Notes under the pieces: generated by a model | What the model was told of the DNA's origin: nothing | Databases searched by the model: none | Seen by the model: only the letters and a program-made list of their open reading frames with translations | Shown here: positions 12,566-25,310 of the stretch, piece by piece | Layout of the letters: each line of letters starts with the position of its first letter | Position numbering within the stretch: position 1 is the first letter of the stretch | Assembly: GCA_029204225.1 (NCBI GenBank) | Contig: CM055100.1 | Span: 22,066,248 to 22,130,247, forward strand | Length of the DNA: 64,000 nt | Direction of reading: 5' to 3' | Source of the DNA: Diphasiastrum complanatum | Lineage: Eukaryota > Streptophyta > Lycopodiopsida > Lycopodiales > Lycopodiaceae | Position numbers and translations under genes: made by a program

Positions 12566-13363
12566 TAAAGGCTGAAATGAGCTAAATCCTTGGTTTTCAT
12601 TCAGTTTGATCACAATTTTTGATCTAAATCTTGTGTAGATTGGATCTTAGCATCTACTATTGATTCTAGAACTCAAAGTGAGTCAAATACATTGGAGATT
12701 GGTGTTGTGTGACTTCATTTGCAGGTGTTTAGGTGTCTAAAACCAGAGGCAAAGTTGAATTCAATTCACATTACCAAGATAGCAAGTTTTGGTTGCTCCA
12801 AGCATTGATTTCTAAGCGAGTTTTGGAGGTGATTTCATAGAGGAGGATTTCTAGCATTCAAGGAGAGGGAAGATCAGAGTTTTGGGGACTCTTCAAGGCT
12901 GTTCTAAGGTGTAGTAGACACCTCCTAAAGTGATTTAGGTTCAGTCCAACCATTGCTTGACTTATGCACCAAATTAGATCAATTTTTCATCAATTTTGAT
13001 CATTTTTGGCTTGTGATTGGATAGTAGATTGTGTTGCATCCTCATTAAGTTCCATTTAGATCTTTTACAAGTGATTTTGGAAGTATATTAGGTTGCTGAA
13101 ATTCACTCTTGATCAGATCATTTGGAAGCTTTAATGTTCTTTATAGAAAGAGGGGCAATTCTACTAGTATTGTCTACTTCAATCAAGCAAGTGCATTGTT
13201 TCTAGTATTCTATGATTTGATTTTGTTAGAGATCATTCTTAGATCTTTATAGGAAGTCTATTACTGATCTTTTCAGGTCCCTAGGAAGTGGGATAAGGTA
13301 GACCTTCAATCAAATCAATAGAAGTAACCTTCATTTGTGTCAAGTCCTTGATTAGGAGACTAG
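12566..13363 (+). other. Copia B untranslated leader
   Basis: About 800 bases between the primer site and the Gag start codon. No coding sequence is seen. Confidence 0.7.
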
Positions 13364-16300
13364 ATGGCATCTATAAATGCATATCTTTTGGATACTAATG
13401 AAAGGCTCAACAAAACTAACTATTCCATATGGAAAGTTAGAATGGAATCTATCATGATCATGCAAGATCTGATGGAAATTGTAAATGGTAAGGAGGGTGA
13501 ACCTATTCATCCTCAAGAAAAAGCCAAATACATCAAGAGGTGCAATGTTGCACTACATTGCATAAAAATGAATGTTGCAAATGAACTCTTAAGAGAGGTA
13601 GGAGATTGCACTTCAGCTCAAGATGCTTGGGAGACTTTGCAAAAGGTCTATGAATCCAAGAACCAAACTAGAATGTTAGCTTTGAAAAATCAAATCTATA
13701 GAAGCTATCAAAAGAAAGGAGAGAGTGCACATACTTTTGTCCTAAGAGTAAAGGAATTGAACAAAGAGCTAGCCTTTATAGGTGACCCTATCAAGGATGA
13801 AGAGCTTGTTCAACTCATATTGAATGGACTAAGCTTTGAATTTGACAATTTGGTTCAGGGATATGCAATTATGGGTAAGCTACCCATACTTGAAGAACTC
13901 CAAGGCACACTCATGGCCGAGGAATCAAGAAGGAGCCAAATGCAAGAGAGGATGGATAGGCTTTCCATCCAAGGTGGAGATGACCAAGCTCTCTTCACCA
14001 AAGGCAAAGGCAAGTCCAAAGGCAAAGGATCAACATTCAAGAAGTCTACAAAGCTTGAGGATCAAGAAGGACCCCCAAAGGCATCTCCATCAACCACCAA
14101 AGTCAAGAAGGACAAATCAAAGGTGAAGTGCTACTATTGTAGCAAGATGGGGCATTATGCCTCGGAATGCTTCAAGAGGAAGCAAGATCAAAGCCAAGCC
14201 AACATGAGCAAAGAGGAGGAGGAGGAAAGTTCACATGAGGATTCTCTCATGATGTCCATATTTTCTTCAACAAGCTTCAAAGGAGAAGATCCTTGGTGGA
14301 TTGACTCGGGTGCTAGTTCACACATGACTAGTAAAAGGGAGTTTTTCTCTTCTCTCTTATCTTATGATGGACCTATGAAGTCTATCTATACAGCAAATGA
14401 TGAAGCTTGTAAGATTGAAGGAGCTGGTAGCATTCCCCTTTGCTTAGGATCTTCCAAAAAGATCAACATAGAAGGTGTTTTGTACATTCCTACAATAACA
14501 AAGAATCTACTAAGTGTTGGCCAAATGGTAGACAATGGTTTCAATGTTGACTTTGCTTCAAATGAATGTTTCATCAAGAAGAAGGGTAAGATAGTGGCTA
14601 AGGGCACTAGACTTGGCAAACTTTATAAGCTGGATGCATTTGTGGATACTAATGTTGTCATGTTGGCCGAGAAGAGCAAGATATCTACCTTTACTTTATG
14701 GCACAAAAGACTTGGACATGTCAACTCGGGTTCCATGGAGGCTATGATCAAGGAGGAGTATGCTTTAGGCCTACCAAGGTCTATTGGGAAGGAAGACAAG
14801 GTTTGTGAAGCTTGTGCCTTATCCAAGGCACATAAGAAGGTGTTTCCTAACTCCATCACAAAGTCATCTCATCCTCTTGAACTCATACACTGGGATGTGC
14901 ACATTGCTAGCACCAAATCTAATGGAGGTTCATCCATGTTTTTAACCTTCATTGATGACTACTCAAGATATTGTTGGGTGTTCTTACTTTCCTTCAAGTC
15001 TCAAGTATTTGATACTTTTGTAAAGTTCAAGTTGTTTGTGGAAAAGCATCATAATCATAGCATCAAGATTCTTAGAAGTGACAATGGTGGAGAATTCATC
15101 TCCAATGAGTTCAAGGCCTTTTGTGAGGAGGAAGGGATCAAGAAAGAGACTTCTTGTCCTTACACTCCTCAACAAAATGGAGTTGCTGAAAGAAGGAATA
15201 GAACATTATGTGAATGTTCTAAGGCTTTAAGATTAGATGCTTGTTTGCCCAAATCCTTTTGGGGTGAGTCTCTTGTATGTGCAAACTACTTGATGAATAG
15301 GGTGTCTTGCAAAGCAATTGAAGGCAAAACTCCTTATGAGATGTTGTATGGAAAGAAACCCAATCTTAATCACTTGAAAGTTTTTGGGTGTATATGTTAG
15401 GGCTACAAAGTCTATCTCCCATCCTTGAACAAATTTGTTGTTTCAAGGGATGTCATCTTTGATGAACATCATATGCATATGCTTGAAGAAGGCTCAAGTG
15501 CTCCAACAATCAAGAAGAAGATGGCCGAGGAGCAAGATCTTGGTTTTGAGGAGGAGCTCATGGAGGAGCAAGCACCAAACCCACCTATCACACCAAGGAG
15601 ATCTTCAAGAGAAAAAGTGGAGCCATCAAGGCTCACATATCAAGACAAAGGATAGCAAGTTGAGGGTATCTCATCCACTTCTTATGCTTTATCTAGTTTT
15701 GAAGAACCGTCTAATGTTGAAGATGCATTGAACTCCAAAGAATGGTATAAAGCTATGTTGGATGAGTATGATGCCTTGATTGAGAATGAAACTTGGTTGC
15801 TTGTTGAGAGACCTCAAAGGAATGTAATAGGATGCAAGTGGGTCTTCAAGCTTAAGTTGAATGCAAATGGGAGTGTTCACAAACATAAAGCAAGATTAGT
15901 TGCAAAAGGTTATGCTCAAGAGAGAGGGATAGACTATGAGGAAACTTTTGCACCCGTGGCCAAGATGGTCACAATAAGACTAATCATTGCACTTGCATCA
16001 CATTTTGGATGGATTCTATGTCAAATGGATGTCTCTAATGCTTTCTTGAATGGTTTTTTGGAAGAGGATATCTATATGGAGCAGCCACAAGGGTTCATCA
16101 AGCATGGAATGGAGAACAAAGTATGTCATCTCCAAAGAAGCATCTATGGCTTGAAGCAAGCCTCGAGATCTTGGAATTCAAGACTACATTGCTATCTTAT
16201 TTCACTTTCTTTTGTTCAAAGTGAATATGATCCCACTCTTTACATTAAGTTTGATGATGTTGGTATTGTACTTTTACTCATTTATGTAGATGACATCATC

Positions 16301-17249
16301 ATTAGTGGAAATAGTGTTGATGGTATTGAAAAAATCAAGATAGATCTATCCTTAGAGTTCAAGATAGTAGATCTAGGGTGTCTTCACTTCATCTTAGGCA
16401 TAGAAGTACTTAGAGGGTCTGATTTTATCTTTATAAGTCAAGTAAACTATGCTCAAAGTCTTTTGAAGAAGTTTAAGATGGAAGTATGCAAAAGTGTTGA
16501 CACACCAATGGAGCAAGATGTAAAAGTGCCAAATGAAGATGATGAAAGATCCTTCATGGACATCACTTTGTTTAGGCAACTTATAGGTTCCTTAATGTGG
16601 ATCACTATAACTACACCAGATCTTAGCTTTAGTGTATGTAGGTTGAGCCAATCCATGCAAAAGCCATTGAATATCCATTGGAAAAAAGGCTAAGAGGATT
16701 CTAAGATACATCTCGGGTACATTGGATTTTGGGATTCTATATAGAGGAGATGTGATTAACCTTCATGCATTTAGTGATTCAGATTTTGCAGGGGACAAGA
16801 GGGATAGGAAATCAACAAGTGCCTATTCAACTTTCATAGGAGAAGGTGTGGTTTCATGGCTTTCAAAAAAGCAAGAAACTATATCTCTATCTTCAATCGA
16901 GGCCGAGTACAAAGCTTTGACAACCACTACAAAGGAGGTACTTTGGATCAAGAGATTATTGGTGGAACTAAAGATCATGGATTCAGAGGAGGCACCAATC
17001 ATCTACAATGACAATATATCAGCCCAACACCTTGCATCTAACCCAATCTTCCATGCAAGATCTAAGCACATTGAGATATGCCATCACTTTGTGAGAGAAA
17101 TGGTGCAAGCCAAGGAGATTGCTTTGGAGCATGTTCCAAGCAATGAATGTGTAGCTGATCTACTTACTAAACCACTTCAAAAGACACCTTTTATGAAGTT
17201 CAGATCATCACTTGGAGTGATTAGTAAATCAATGATTGAACCAAGCTAG
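13364..17249 (+). pseudogene. Copia B Gag-Pol polyprotein with three lesions
   Basis: The polyprotein starts at ATG 13364 (M-A-S-I-N-A-Y-L-L) with Gag. A zinc knuckle C-Y-Y-C...H-Y-A-S-E-C follows near 14129 and the protease motif W-W-I-D-S-G-A near 14294. The integrase HHCC region and D-D-E core come next (D in H-W-D-V-H, D-N-G-G-E, E in V-A-E-R-R-N-R near 15187). Reverse transcriptase has Y-V-D-D near 16284, and RNase H ends at 17249. A TAG at 15398-15400, next to an apparent small deletion after F-G-C, and a TAG at 15653-15655 break the frame. A single-base shift in the A run at 16682-16687 separates RT from RNase H (16722-17249). Without these it would be one long Copia frame. The polyprotein would copy element RNA to DNA in cytoplasmic particles and integrate it. 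Confidence 0.94.
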
Positions 17250-17254
17250 ATAGT

Positions 17255-17263
17255 GAGGAGGAG
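17255..17263 (+). promoter_or_regulatory. Copia B polypurine tract
   Basis: GAGGAGGAG immediately before the 3' LTR; the usual plus-strand priming site. Confidence 0.8.
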
Positions 17264-17539
17264 TGTTAAAAATTCACAATTCTAGCTTGACTAGTTTTGG
17301 TCATATGACTTGTAAATAGTTAGATGGTCATGATGTGGCTTGTCACACGTGCCAAATAGCATAGGATTCCATTCATAAGGATGTTCTCAAGTAGACCTAA
17401 GTGTTAGAACCTTTGGAATGAGTCCAAATTATGCTTAGATACAAGGGAGAAAAAATAGGAGCTATTTTTGGTAATTTTTGCATTGTTGAGGGATCTCCAA
17501 GATTCCAACCCTAAATCCTTATTTGCTGTAATTTTTACA
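17264..17539 (+). repeat. Copia B 3' LTR with internal deletion
   Basis: Matches the first 250 or so bases of the 5' LTR, then jumps from CCAACCCTAA to ATCCTTATTTGCTG. It omits what corresponds to about 12122-12528. The outer end is intact. Confidence 0.93.
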
Positions 17540-18013
17540 TATATACACTTTTTGGAGCTCGAGGTACTGATCATGCATTAGATCTCACACATGTGAGGAT
17601 GCTTTGTCATTATTATGCAATTTTGACACTTGGATCAAACTTTCTATTTTGGACATTTTTGGTCCAATTTCCTACTATATGGAGATCTTCATAGAAATCT
17701 TCTAGAAGCCAAAACTCGCCTACTTCAGCCTTTTACACACGTGTGAGTTGTCCTCTACACATGGGATGAGACACCTATCCAAAGTATTTGGCTCATGCAA
17801 TCAATAGATTGATGTCATGTGTCATATATCTAGAAAACTAGTTTTTGGCCTTTTTAGCCACTAGAACTTGAATTAAATCATATGTACAACATATATGATT
17901 ATGGTACATGACAAGTACACTAATTTCACATGTGGGAACAGGCTCCACACATGTGTGATTATCCTATATACATGATTTTGGCCTTTACCAAGCATAATTT
18001 TTGCATTTTCACA
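17540..18013 (-). repeat. Copia C left (3') LTR, inner part
   Basis: Continues the LTR interrupted at 11870, starting with the TATAT target copy. It matches 22895-23366 and ends TTTTCACA. It contains several CACACGTGTG-type palindromes. Confidence 0.94.
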
Positions 18014-18059
18014 CTCCTCAAAAATCTAGCTTGATAAATCTAGCATAGATCTATCTATA

Positions 18060-20813
18060 ACTCCAAGAGCCAATCTTAATTTTACAAATGGATCTTTAGG
18101 AAATGCCTTGGTGAGTATATCAGCAATGCAATCTGATGATGAAACATAAATAAGCTTGATCTCCTTTGCTTGCACTTTCTCCCTCACGAAATGATGTGAA
18201 ATATCAATGTGCTTTGTTCAAACATGGAAGATTGGATTGTTTGCAAGTTGTTGACCTGCTTGATTGTCACAATATATGCATGGAATGTCTTCATCCTTGA
18301 TCACATGTAGCTCCTCCAAAAGTCCAAAGAACCTCCTTTGTTGTTGTTGTCATAGCTTTATATTCAGATTCTGTTGATGAAAGAGAGATGGTATCTTGCT
18401 TTTTGGAAAGCCAAGATATAGCTCCTCCACATAAGAACGTAGCAAATGCACTTATGGATCTTCTATCCATCTTGTCACCTGCAAAACTTGAGTCTGAGTA
18501 TGCTCTTAAACAAATATTAGTCCTTTCATAAACTATGCCAAAGTCTTTTGTAGTCGAGATGTATCTTAACACCCTTTTTGCTCCTTTCCAATGACATATT
18601 AATGGACTTTGCATGTATTGACTCAATTTGCCAACACAAAAACTAAGATCAGGTCTAGTGATGGTTAAGTATATCAAGGAACCAATAAGCATTCTATAGG
18701 TAGTGATGTCCTCAAAGGATGCTTCATCACTTTCCTTAGAAACTTTTACAATTAGTTCCATGGGAGTTTCAGCTCCTTTACAATCAATCATGCCAAATTT
18801 TGCTAAGATTGATCTAGAATACTTAGATTCACATATGAAATTAAAATCATTACTTCTAGTGACTTCTATTCCAAGTATAGCTTTAAGAAGTCCTAGATCT
18901 ACCATTCTAAATTCACTAGACAACGAAATTTTTACATTTTTGATGCCATCTAGATCATTTCTTGTGAGTATAATGTCATCAACATATAAAACTAAGATAA
19001 TGATCTTCCCATCATTATATTTGTAGTACAATGATGGTTCATAAGAACTTACAACAAATCTAATGGAAATACGATAGGAATGCAACCTAGAGTACCATGC
19101 TCTTGGTGCTTGCTTGAGTCCATAAAGACTCTTCTTCAAGAGACACACCTTGTCTTCTTCTCCATCTTTGATGAAGCCCTCGGGTTGGCACATGTAGATT
19201 TCCTCTTCCAAGAATCCATTCAAGAAAGCATTTGTCACATCAAGTAGGAAGAGCTCCCATTTGAAAGAAGTTGCAAGACATATGATTAATCTAATGGTCA
19301 CAAGCTTTGCAACAGGTGCAAAGATTTCATCATAATCTATGCCTTTGACTTGCAAGAAACCTTTTGCTACAAGTCTAGCTTTGTACTTATGAATGGAACC
19401 ATCTTGATTATATTTCAATCTATATATCCATTTACAAGTAAGAGGCTTCTTTCCATAAGGTAAATCAACAAGTTTCCAAGTTTGATTTTCCATTAATGCA
19501 TCAAACTCTACTTGCATAGCTTTCCTCCAATATTGAGACTTATTTGCTTCCTCAAAACTAGTTGGTTCTTCAAGCATAGTAGTCAAGAAAGTATAAGAGT
19601 TGACTAGTTGAGAATCTTCCCTTTGCTCCCCTTTGTCACTATAAGTGAGCCTTGATGACTCAATCCTTGTCCTTGTTGATCTTCTTGGCACCCTTGGACT
19701 TTGAGTAAGTTCCACTTGGTCTCCATCTTCATGAAGCTCCTCCTCGGCCATAGCATGATCCTTGACAAGTTGAGTGTTGTTGAAAGTCACCTTTCCTTTT
19801 GCTTGGAGAGAGTCATCAGAAAGTACATCTCTACTTACAACATCTTGGTAATAGGATCAAATATCCTATAAGCTTTCTTACTTTCACTATAACCAACAAA
19901 GATGCCTTTGAAAGAAGTGGCATCTTCCTTTTTCCTTGTTTCTAAAGGAATATGTACATAACAAGTACATCCAAAAAGTTTCAAATCACTAAGATTTGGC
20001 TTTTTGCCAAACAATACTTCATAAGGTGTAAGTCCTTTAATGGCACTATTAGTCATTCTATTACATAGAAAGTTTGCACATAAATAGCTTCTCCCCAAAA
20101 TGAAATAGGAAGTGATGCATCTAATCTCAAAGCTTTAGCACACTCACATAGTGTCCTATTCTTTCTCTCAGCTACTCCATTTTGTTGTGGAGTATATGTG
20201 CAAGTAAATTCTCTCCTAATGCCATTAGTTTCACAAAACTCTTTCATCATATTGGAGATGTACTCCCCTCCATTATCACTTCTTAATACTTTCAAGCTAG
20301 TATTAAGTTGCTTTTCTACAAGAGTTTTGAACTTTACAAAGGACTCAAAAACTTCACTTTTTTTAGACAAGAGATAAACCCAAGAGTATCTTGATCTATC
20401 ATCAATAAAAGTGACTTACATAAGAGCTCATGTGAAAATGAATGAACATCCGAGTGTATGAGGTCAAGAGGAGAGTTAGATCTTGTCAAAGATCTCTTGA
20501 AAGGTAGCTTATGAGATTTGGAGAGTCCACAAGCTTCACAAAGCTTGCCACACTTGGATATGGTTTTGGAAAGTCCACTTGCTAGCTCCTTTGTCACCAT
20601 GCTCTCCATAGCTTTGTAGTCAGGATGGCCTAACCTTTTGTGCCATAATTCCACTTGAGTGAGCTCCTCCCTTGCCATATTCACACTTCCAACCATCACA
20701 TTAGCATCCAATTTGAATAACCTCCCTTGCTTGAAACCACTAGAAATACATTTTTCATCTTTCAAGATAGAACATGCTCCATGCTTGAAATGTACATCTA
20801 ATCCACTATCCAT
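18060..20813 (-). pseudogene. Copia C Pol (integrase, RT, RNase H), frameshifted
   Basis: Reading leftwards, 20813-20334 has the pre-integrase/HHCC motif L-W-H-K-R-L-G-H. 20370-20053 has the integrase core with R-S-D-N-G-G-E and [11 protein letters not shown]. 20098-19835 continues with K-L-F-G-C. 19790-18291 holds RT (C-K-W-I-Y-R; Y-V-D-D-I-I-L) and most of RNase H (S-S-T-E-S-E-Y-K-A). RNase H continues out of frame from 18290 to about 18060 with the C-D-N-Q and A-D-I-L-T-K motifs. The segments lie in different frames, so at least four frameshifts separate them. The element cannot make an intact Pol. Confidence 0.93.
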
Positions 20814-20821
20814 AAGTTGTC

Positions 20822-21947
20822 CTAAATCAACAAGTTCTTTGTAATTGAAGGTACATAAAGAACATTGTCTAGATCTACTTTTTTAGATGATCCTAGACAT
20901 AAAGGAATGGATCCAACACCTACAATCTCACATTGTTGACCACTTGTAGTGAAGATAAATCTCTTAAAACTATTGTAAGAAAGTAGATTAGAAAAGTAGT
21001 CTTTTTGGTGAGTCATGTGAGAGCGTGCCCCACTATCAATCCACCAAGTGTCTTGATTAGATGTTTGTGGTGAGGATACCATCAAAGATAGATTGCCTTC
21101 TTCCTTCTCCTCCTCAAGCACAAGATTTCCTTGATTGTCCTTCTCTTCGGCATTCTTCTTCTTGTAGCACTCGGATGCAAAATGTCCCTTTTTTCCGCAA
21201 AAGAAACACTTTAGCTTCTCCTTGTCCTCCTTACTCTTGCCTTTGGAACTTGATGCTCCATCTTTGCTCTCCATCTCCATGTCTTGAGTCTTCTTGGATG
21301 GAAACTTTTTCTTCTTGCCTTTCAAGAAAAAGTTAGTTTTTTCATCACCATCATTCAAAGATAAGGAACTCATCCTACTTTTGATATGAAGCATTCTACT
21401 CTCCTCACTTACAAGCACACTTTGAAGTTTCTCAATACTAGGAAGTGAATCTGGAATAGCAAATATTTGAACAAGATTGAAATAATTTCAAAATGATTTG
21501 AACTAATTCATCATCTTTGATTTTATCATCTATAGAAGACAACTCCTTATTCAAAGATTTGATCCTAAAGACATAATTTTGGGCACTTTCACTACTTCCT
21601 TTCATGCTTTGAAGGATTTGATTCCTAAGCATGAGTATATTTGAAGTATTCTTGGATCCATAAATTGCTTTTAATGAATCCCATGCCTCTTTGGACGTGG
21701 TACAAGATGAGATTTCCTTCAAAAGTTCATTACTTATATTCATTTTTATGCAATGTAATGCAACTCTACATCTCTTTTTGTACTTTACCAAATCAACTCC
21801 TCCTTCAGATTCTACTTCGACTTCAAGTACTATGTCATAAAGATCATGAAGTACAAGCAAAGACTCCATTCGAACTATCCAAATAGCATAATTAGTGGAT
21901 GTAAGCCTTTCACGAGCTTCAAGCAAAAAACCACCCATTGATGCCAT
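20822..21947 (-). pseudogene. Copia C Gag and protease, frameshifted
   Basis: Gag starts at 21947 with M-A-S-M-G-G-F-L-L-E-A, related to the Gag start of Copia B. It runs to about 21440, where a frameshift occurs. The following segment (21418-20822) has a Lys-rich stretch, a zinc knuckle C-F-F-C...H-F-A-S-E-C and the protease motif W-W-I-D-S-G-A. It reaches N-V-L-Y-V-P before another shift into the pre-integrase region. Confidence 0.92.
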
Positions 21948-22528
21948 TTTTTAATGTGAAAAAGCACTAGAAACTCTTATGGTTTCTCTAAGAGATCTGA
22001 ACCTAAAGTCTTCCAGCAATTAGAAAGCTTATAGACTCAATCCAATCACTCATGAACCAATCTAGAATGATGGAAATTTAGATTCTAGTCTCAAACTTGC
22101 AAAATCACTCCTTAATCTATGATTTTTAGCAATACCTCTCTTCAACTTCAACATGCACTCAAAAAATCAGAGAAAATCATTCCTAATTAAAGCTTCAGTT
22201 TTAGTTTTTTGACTGATTTAATCCAAGAACTAATCAAGGGATTAGAATCTCTATTAAAAATGCTTGATTTTGCACTAAAAATCTTTCAAATTGGGTGTGT
22301 GAGTCAAATTGTACAAATTTTTGAATTTTCTCAGCCAAAACAGGATATGTATGGCCTCACACGTGTGAAAAGTGTTCCTACAGCTCACAACAAGTTTTGG
22401 TCCAAAATTTTTGAGAATACCTATCAAATCCAACTCGCTACACAAAAATTTGCTAGTTTCCAAAAACTTGCTAATTTTGGCTTTGATTTGGATCAATCCT
22501 ATCGATTTCCATAAAACCTCTTGTACTT

Positions 22529-22541
22529 GGCTCTGATACCA
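22529..22541 (-). promoter_or_regulatory. Copia C primer-binding site
   Basis: The minus strand reads TGGTATCAGAGCC immediately downstream of the 5' LTR. Confidence 0.92.
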
Positions 22542-23366
22542 TGTGGAAAAAGTACAAAATGGACCAAGAGTGGATCCTAATTTGATCCTCAAGAGGGATT
22601 GGATGTTAGATTTACTTGATCTATCAATCTACATAAGATTAAGATCAATCTAGATCAATTCTAGACATAAAAACCTAACAAGAATAATCTTTAATGAAGG
22701 TAGATGTACTTGCTGGTTTCACACATGTGAAACCCTGTCAGAGTACGGACTCCAACCTGCAAACAAAGTACACTATGATAGAACCTCAAAACAATCAAAA
22801 CAAATGTAGACAAATAGAGAGAATTACACAAAATTGCTTCCAAAATCAAGATTGATGTTTCATGTTGATTGTGGCAAAAAATGCCTCTATATATATATAC
22901 TTTTTGAAGCTCGAGGTACTGATCATGCATTAGATCTCACACGTGTGAGGATGCTTTGTCATCATCATGCAATTTTGACACTTGGATCAAAATTTCTATT
23001 TTGGGCATTTTTGGTCCAATTTCCTACTATATGGAGATCTTCATAGAAATCTTCTAGAAGCAAAAACTCGCCTACTTCAGCTTTTTCCACACGTGTGAGC
23101 TGTCCTCTACACATAGGATGTGACACCTATCCAAAGTATTTGGCTCATGCAATCAATAGATTGATGCCATGTGTCATATATCTAGAAAACTAGTTTATGG
23201 TCTTTTTAGCCACTAGAACTTGAATTAAATCATATGTACAACATATATGATTATGGTACATGACAAGTGCACTAATTTCACACGTGGGAACAGGCTCCAC
23301 ACATGTGTGATTATCCTATATACATGATTTTGGCCTTTACCAAGCATGATTTTTGCATTTTTCACA
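22542..23366 (-). repeat. Copia C right (5') LTR
   Basis: 825 bp from TGTGGAAAAAG to TTTTTCACA on the + strand. It carries several CACACGTGTG/CACATGTGTG palindromes (22718, 22936, about 23088, 23280, 23298). Confidence 0.93.
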
Positions 23367-23370
23367 TACT

Positions 23371-23710
23371 GTTGGAGGGCTTGCGGATCCCAAGGCAACC
23401 CTAGTTAATAAGTGAAAGAGATTTGGTGCCCCCTGCATGTGTAAGTCTAACCCGATGATCACATAGTTATTTGATTAGTTAAAAGTTAATAAAAAGACTT
23501 TAGGCCTTTTTGCGAGATTTAAATGTCGCAAGGCCTAATATTCAAGTTAGTAAATAAAAAAGGATTGCCCCAAAATTTCAAATTTCAAGTAATAAGGGAG
23601 GTGAAAATTGGCCAATAGAATTTGAGGCCAAAGCCCTAAAACTCACTATATATAGTGGTACTTTGTGATTCATTTTTATATGTTCATTTCAATAAATTAG
23701 GTTGAACCTC
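23371..23710 (+). repeat. LTR fragment related to the Gypsy F LTR
   Basis: Begins TGTTGGAGGGCTTGCGGAT and shares many blocks with the minus-strand reading of 58292-57940. Shared blocks include GATCACATAGTTATTTGAT, ACTTTAGGCCTTTTTGCG, ATGTCGCAAGGCCTAA and a TATA-like CTATATATAG near 23644. The match stops near 23710, so it is a truncated or solo LTR. Confidence 0.75.
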
Positions 23711-23890
23711 TATCACAAACTGAAATCGGATGTCCTTGATCTTCTTTCTTGCTCCATCTCTCATGTTTTGTTTGGAACTTTATGTTGGATTATTGTTAAT
23801 GGATCGTAGTATTAATTGTGGAACTATAAGCATGTGCTTGAATCTGAACTATGCTATCTCTCTCATTGGAACAAATCTCCACGTGACAAG

Positions 23891-24364
23891 TTATAGATCT
23901 ACTTTATCCTTTGATGCTTGAATGTGTTTGGACCTAGGGTTGAAGGTGGATAGGAAATACCCTCTACCCTCACCAATTGCAACTAGTTGGTCTCTCAGTT
24001 TCTTGATCCTGGTAAAAAAGGATCCCAAAATTTCATTGTTCTCCATCGTGATGGTGTTTAGTCTTGACTTCAAAAGCATAGCATGAGATAGATTGGCAGT
24101 TTGATATTGATCTCTTAAGGCTTTCGAAGATTCTCTGGCCGAAACCGCATCACTAATGTGGGTGATCATGTAGTCTTTCACCAATAAATTGATCAACGAT
24201 AGCACTCTATGTGCCTTTCTATCATAAGCTCTCATGTCAGTTGGAGTGGTGTCAGGCCTCTTAGGCCTCAATTTGACACCTGAGGTGATGTCCCAAAGCT
24301 CTTTCTCCATGAGAATGCTATTCATTTTGAATTTCCAAATGTTGTAGTAGGATGCCCCGTCCAC
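23891..24364 (-). pseudogene. Copia Gag fragment
   Basis: The minus strand reads M-D-G-A-S-Y-Y-N-I-W-K-F-K-M-N-S-I-L-M, then a Gag domain with S-H-A-M-L-L-K-S-R-L-N. This is close in layout to the Gag of Copia A. It is an isolated piece with no LTR or Pol beside it. Confidence 0.85.
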
Positions 24365-25094
24365 TCCTACCTAGATGCTCCCTGAAAGGGGCAAATGACT
24401 TTTGATGTCCACTGAGCACTTTCTCCACGACAATCACTCTATTTTGAGGAACCATACTTGCAGGTATAAATTCGGGTGCCCTTCGCTTGGGTCAATTCCG
24501 ATAGATATAGTCCAATTAATGGGTAAACAAGTAATAAGGCCTTATAAACCAATGTTTTGAACTACTTCTTGCCTTTCAAAATGAAATTAACATGTCAGGT
24601 CCACTTCATGATTTCAAGTTGAAAATTGTTAATGAAAGAGGAGGCCATTTTGCATCATAAAGGCCTTTGGGTCCTCTTTAGAACGATTTGATGATTCTTT
24701 CTAGATACAAGGGCCCTACACACTCAAATCTAGACCCTTGATAACAACCTCTATAATCCAATGCTTCGGAGGCCCCTCGCCTGCCAAACACCCTTCTTGT
24801 AACTTGTAAGCATCAGCTCCCTACAACCACTATAGGATTGCTTACTCTGGTCGCACGTGCGCGATCTGCACCCTCTCCCCCCTTCTCTCTCTAGTAGGGC
24901 TTCAATTGCCCTCAACTAACACATATTTTTCCTATCTCAGTTCATGGCCCTCCACAACCGATTACCAACCAATCAAACATGCCAGGGCACCCCTCTGTGC
25001 CACTTCACAAATTTAAGAAAGGTCTCCTATAGCAAAAAAAATCCATTTTTTTTTTTCAAACTTCAAACCCTTGCCTGGGGTTCGACATCAATCT
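24365..25094. other. No gene recognised
   Basis: Mixed-composition sequence without a readable domain. Confidence 0.4.
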
Positions 25095-25310
25095 TAGTCA
25101 GTTACAGAGCACAATTGCTTTATCTGGTAATCCCAGGTATCATTCCTGAGCAAGCACATTGAGATAAAGTATTATTTTGTCAAAGACAAAGTACCCAAAA
25201 GGGAGATTATTCTAATCTTAGAATAGAGTTCATGACAGCGGATATATTTACTGAAGGTTTAAGTTCTAGAAACCATGAGATATTTAAAATTTTGGTCATT
25301 TACCAAGACA
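25095..25310 (+). pseudogene. Copia RNase H C-terminal fragment
   Basis: With one frameshift near 25150, the + strand reads I-A-L-S-G-N-P-R-Y-H-S, then S-K-H-I-E-I-K-Y-Y-F-V-K-D-K-V. After a stop, A-D-I-F-T-E-G-L follows. These are the Copia RNase H end motifs. The rest of the element is missing. Confidence 0.75.

Larger units (their letters stand above)
11871..17539 (+). mobile_element. Ty1/Copia retrotransposon B, full-length but defective
   Basis: Starts with TGTTAAAAATTC and ends in TTTTTACA, flanked on both sides by TATAT as a target duplication. The 5' LTR is 682 bp (11871-12552). The 3' LTR is only 276 bp (17264-17539) because about 406 internal bases are missing. Primer site, polypurine tract and a complete Gag-Pol order are present. 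Over the shared LTR sequence I see about two differences, both C versus T, so the insertion is young. It sits inside the 3' LTR of Copia C on the opposite strand. Confidence 0.96.
11518..23366 (-). mobile_element. Ty1/Copia retrotransposon C, with Copia B nested in its left LTR
   Basis: Two LTRs of about 820 bp bound the element. The right one (22542-23366, the 5' LTR) is intact; the left one is split into 11518-11870 and 17540-18013 by Copia B. The primer site lies at 22529-22541, and Gag-protease-integrase-RT-RNase H read on the minus strand from 21947 to about 18060. I count roughly 17 differences in the first 350 aligned LTR bases (about 5%), so it is clearly older than B. Bases next to the two outer ends (GATAT and TACTG) do not match, so the target duplication is not visible. 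Confidence 0.95.
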
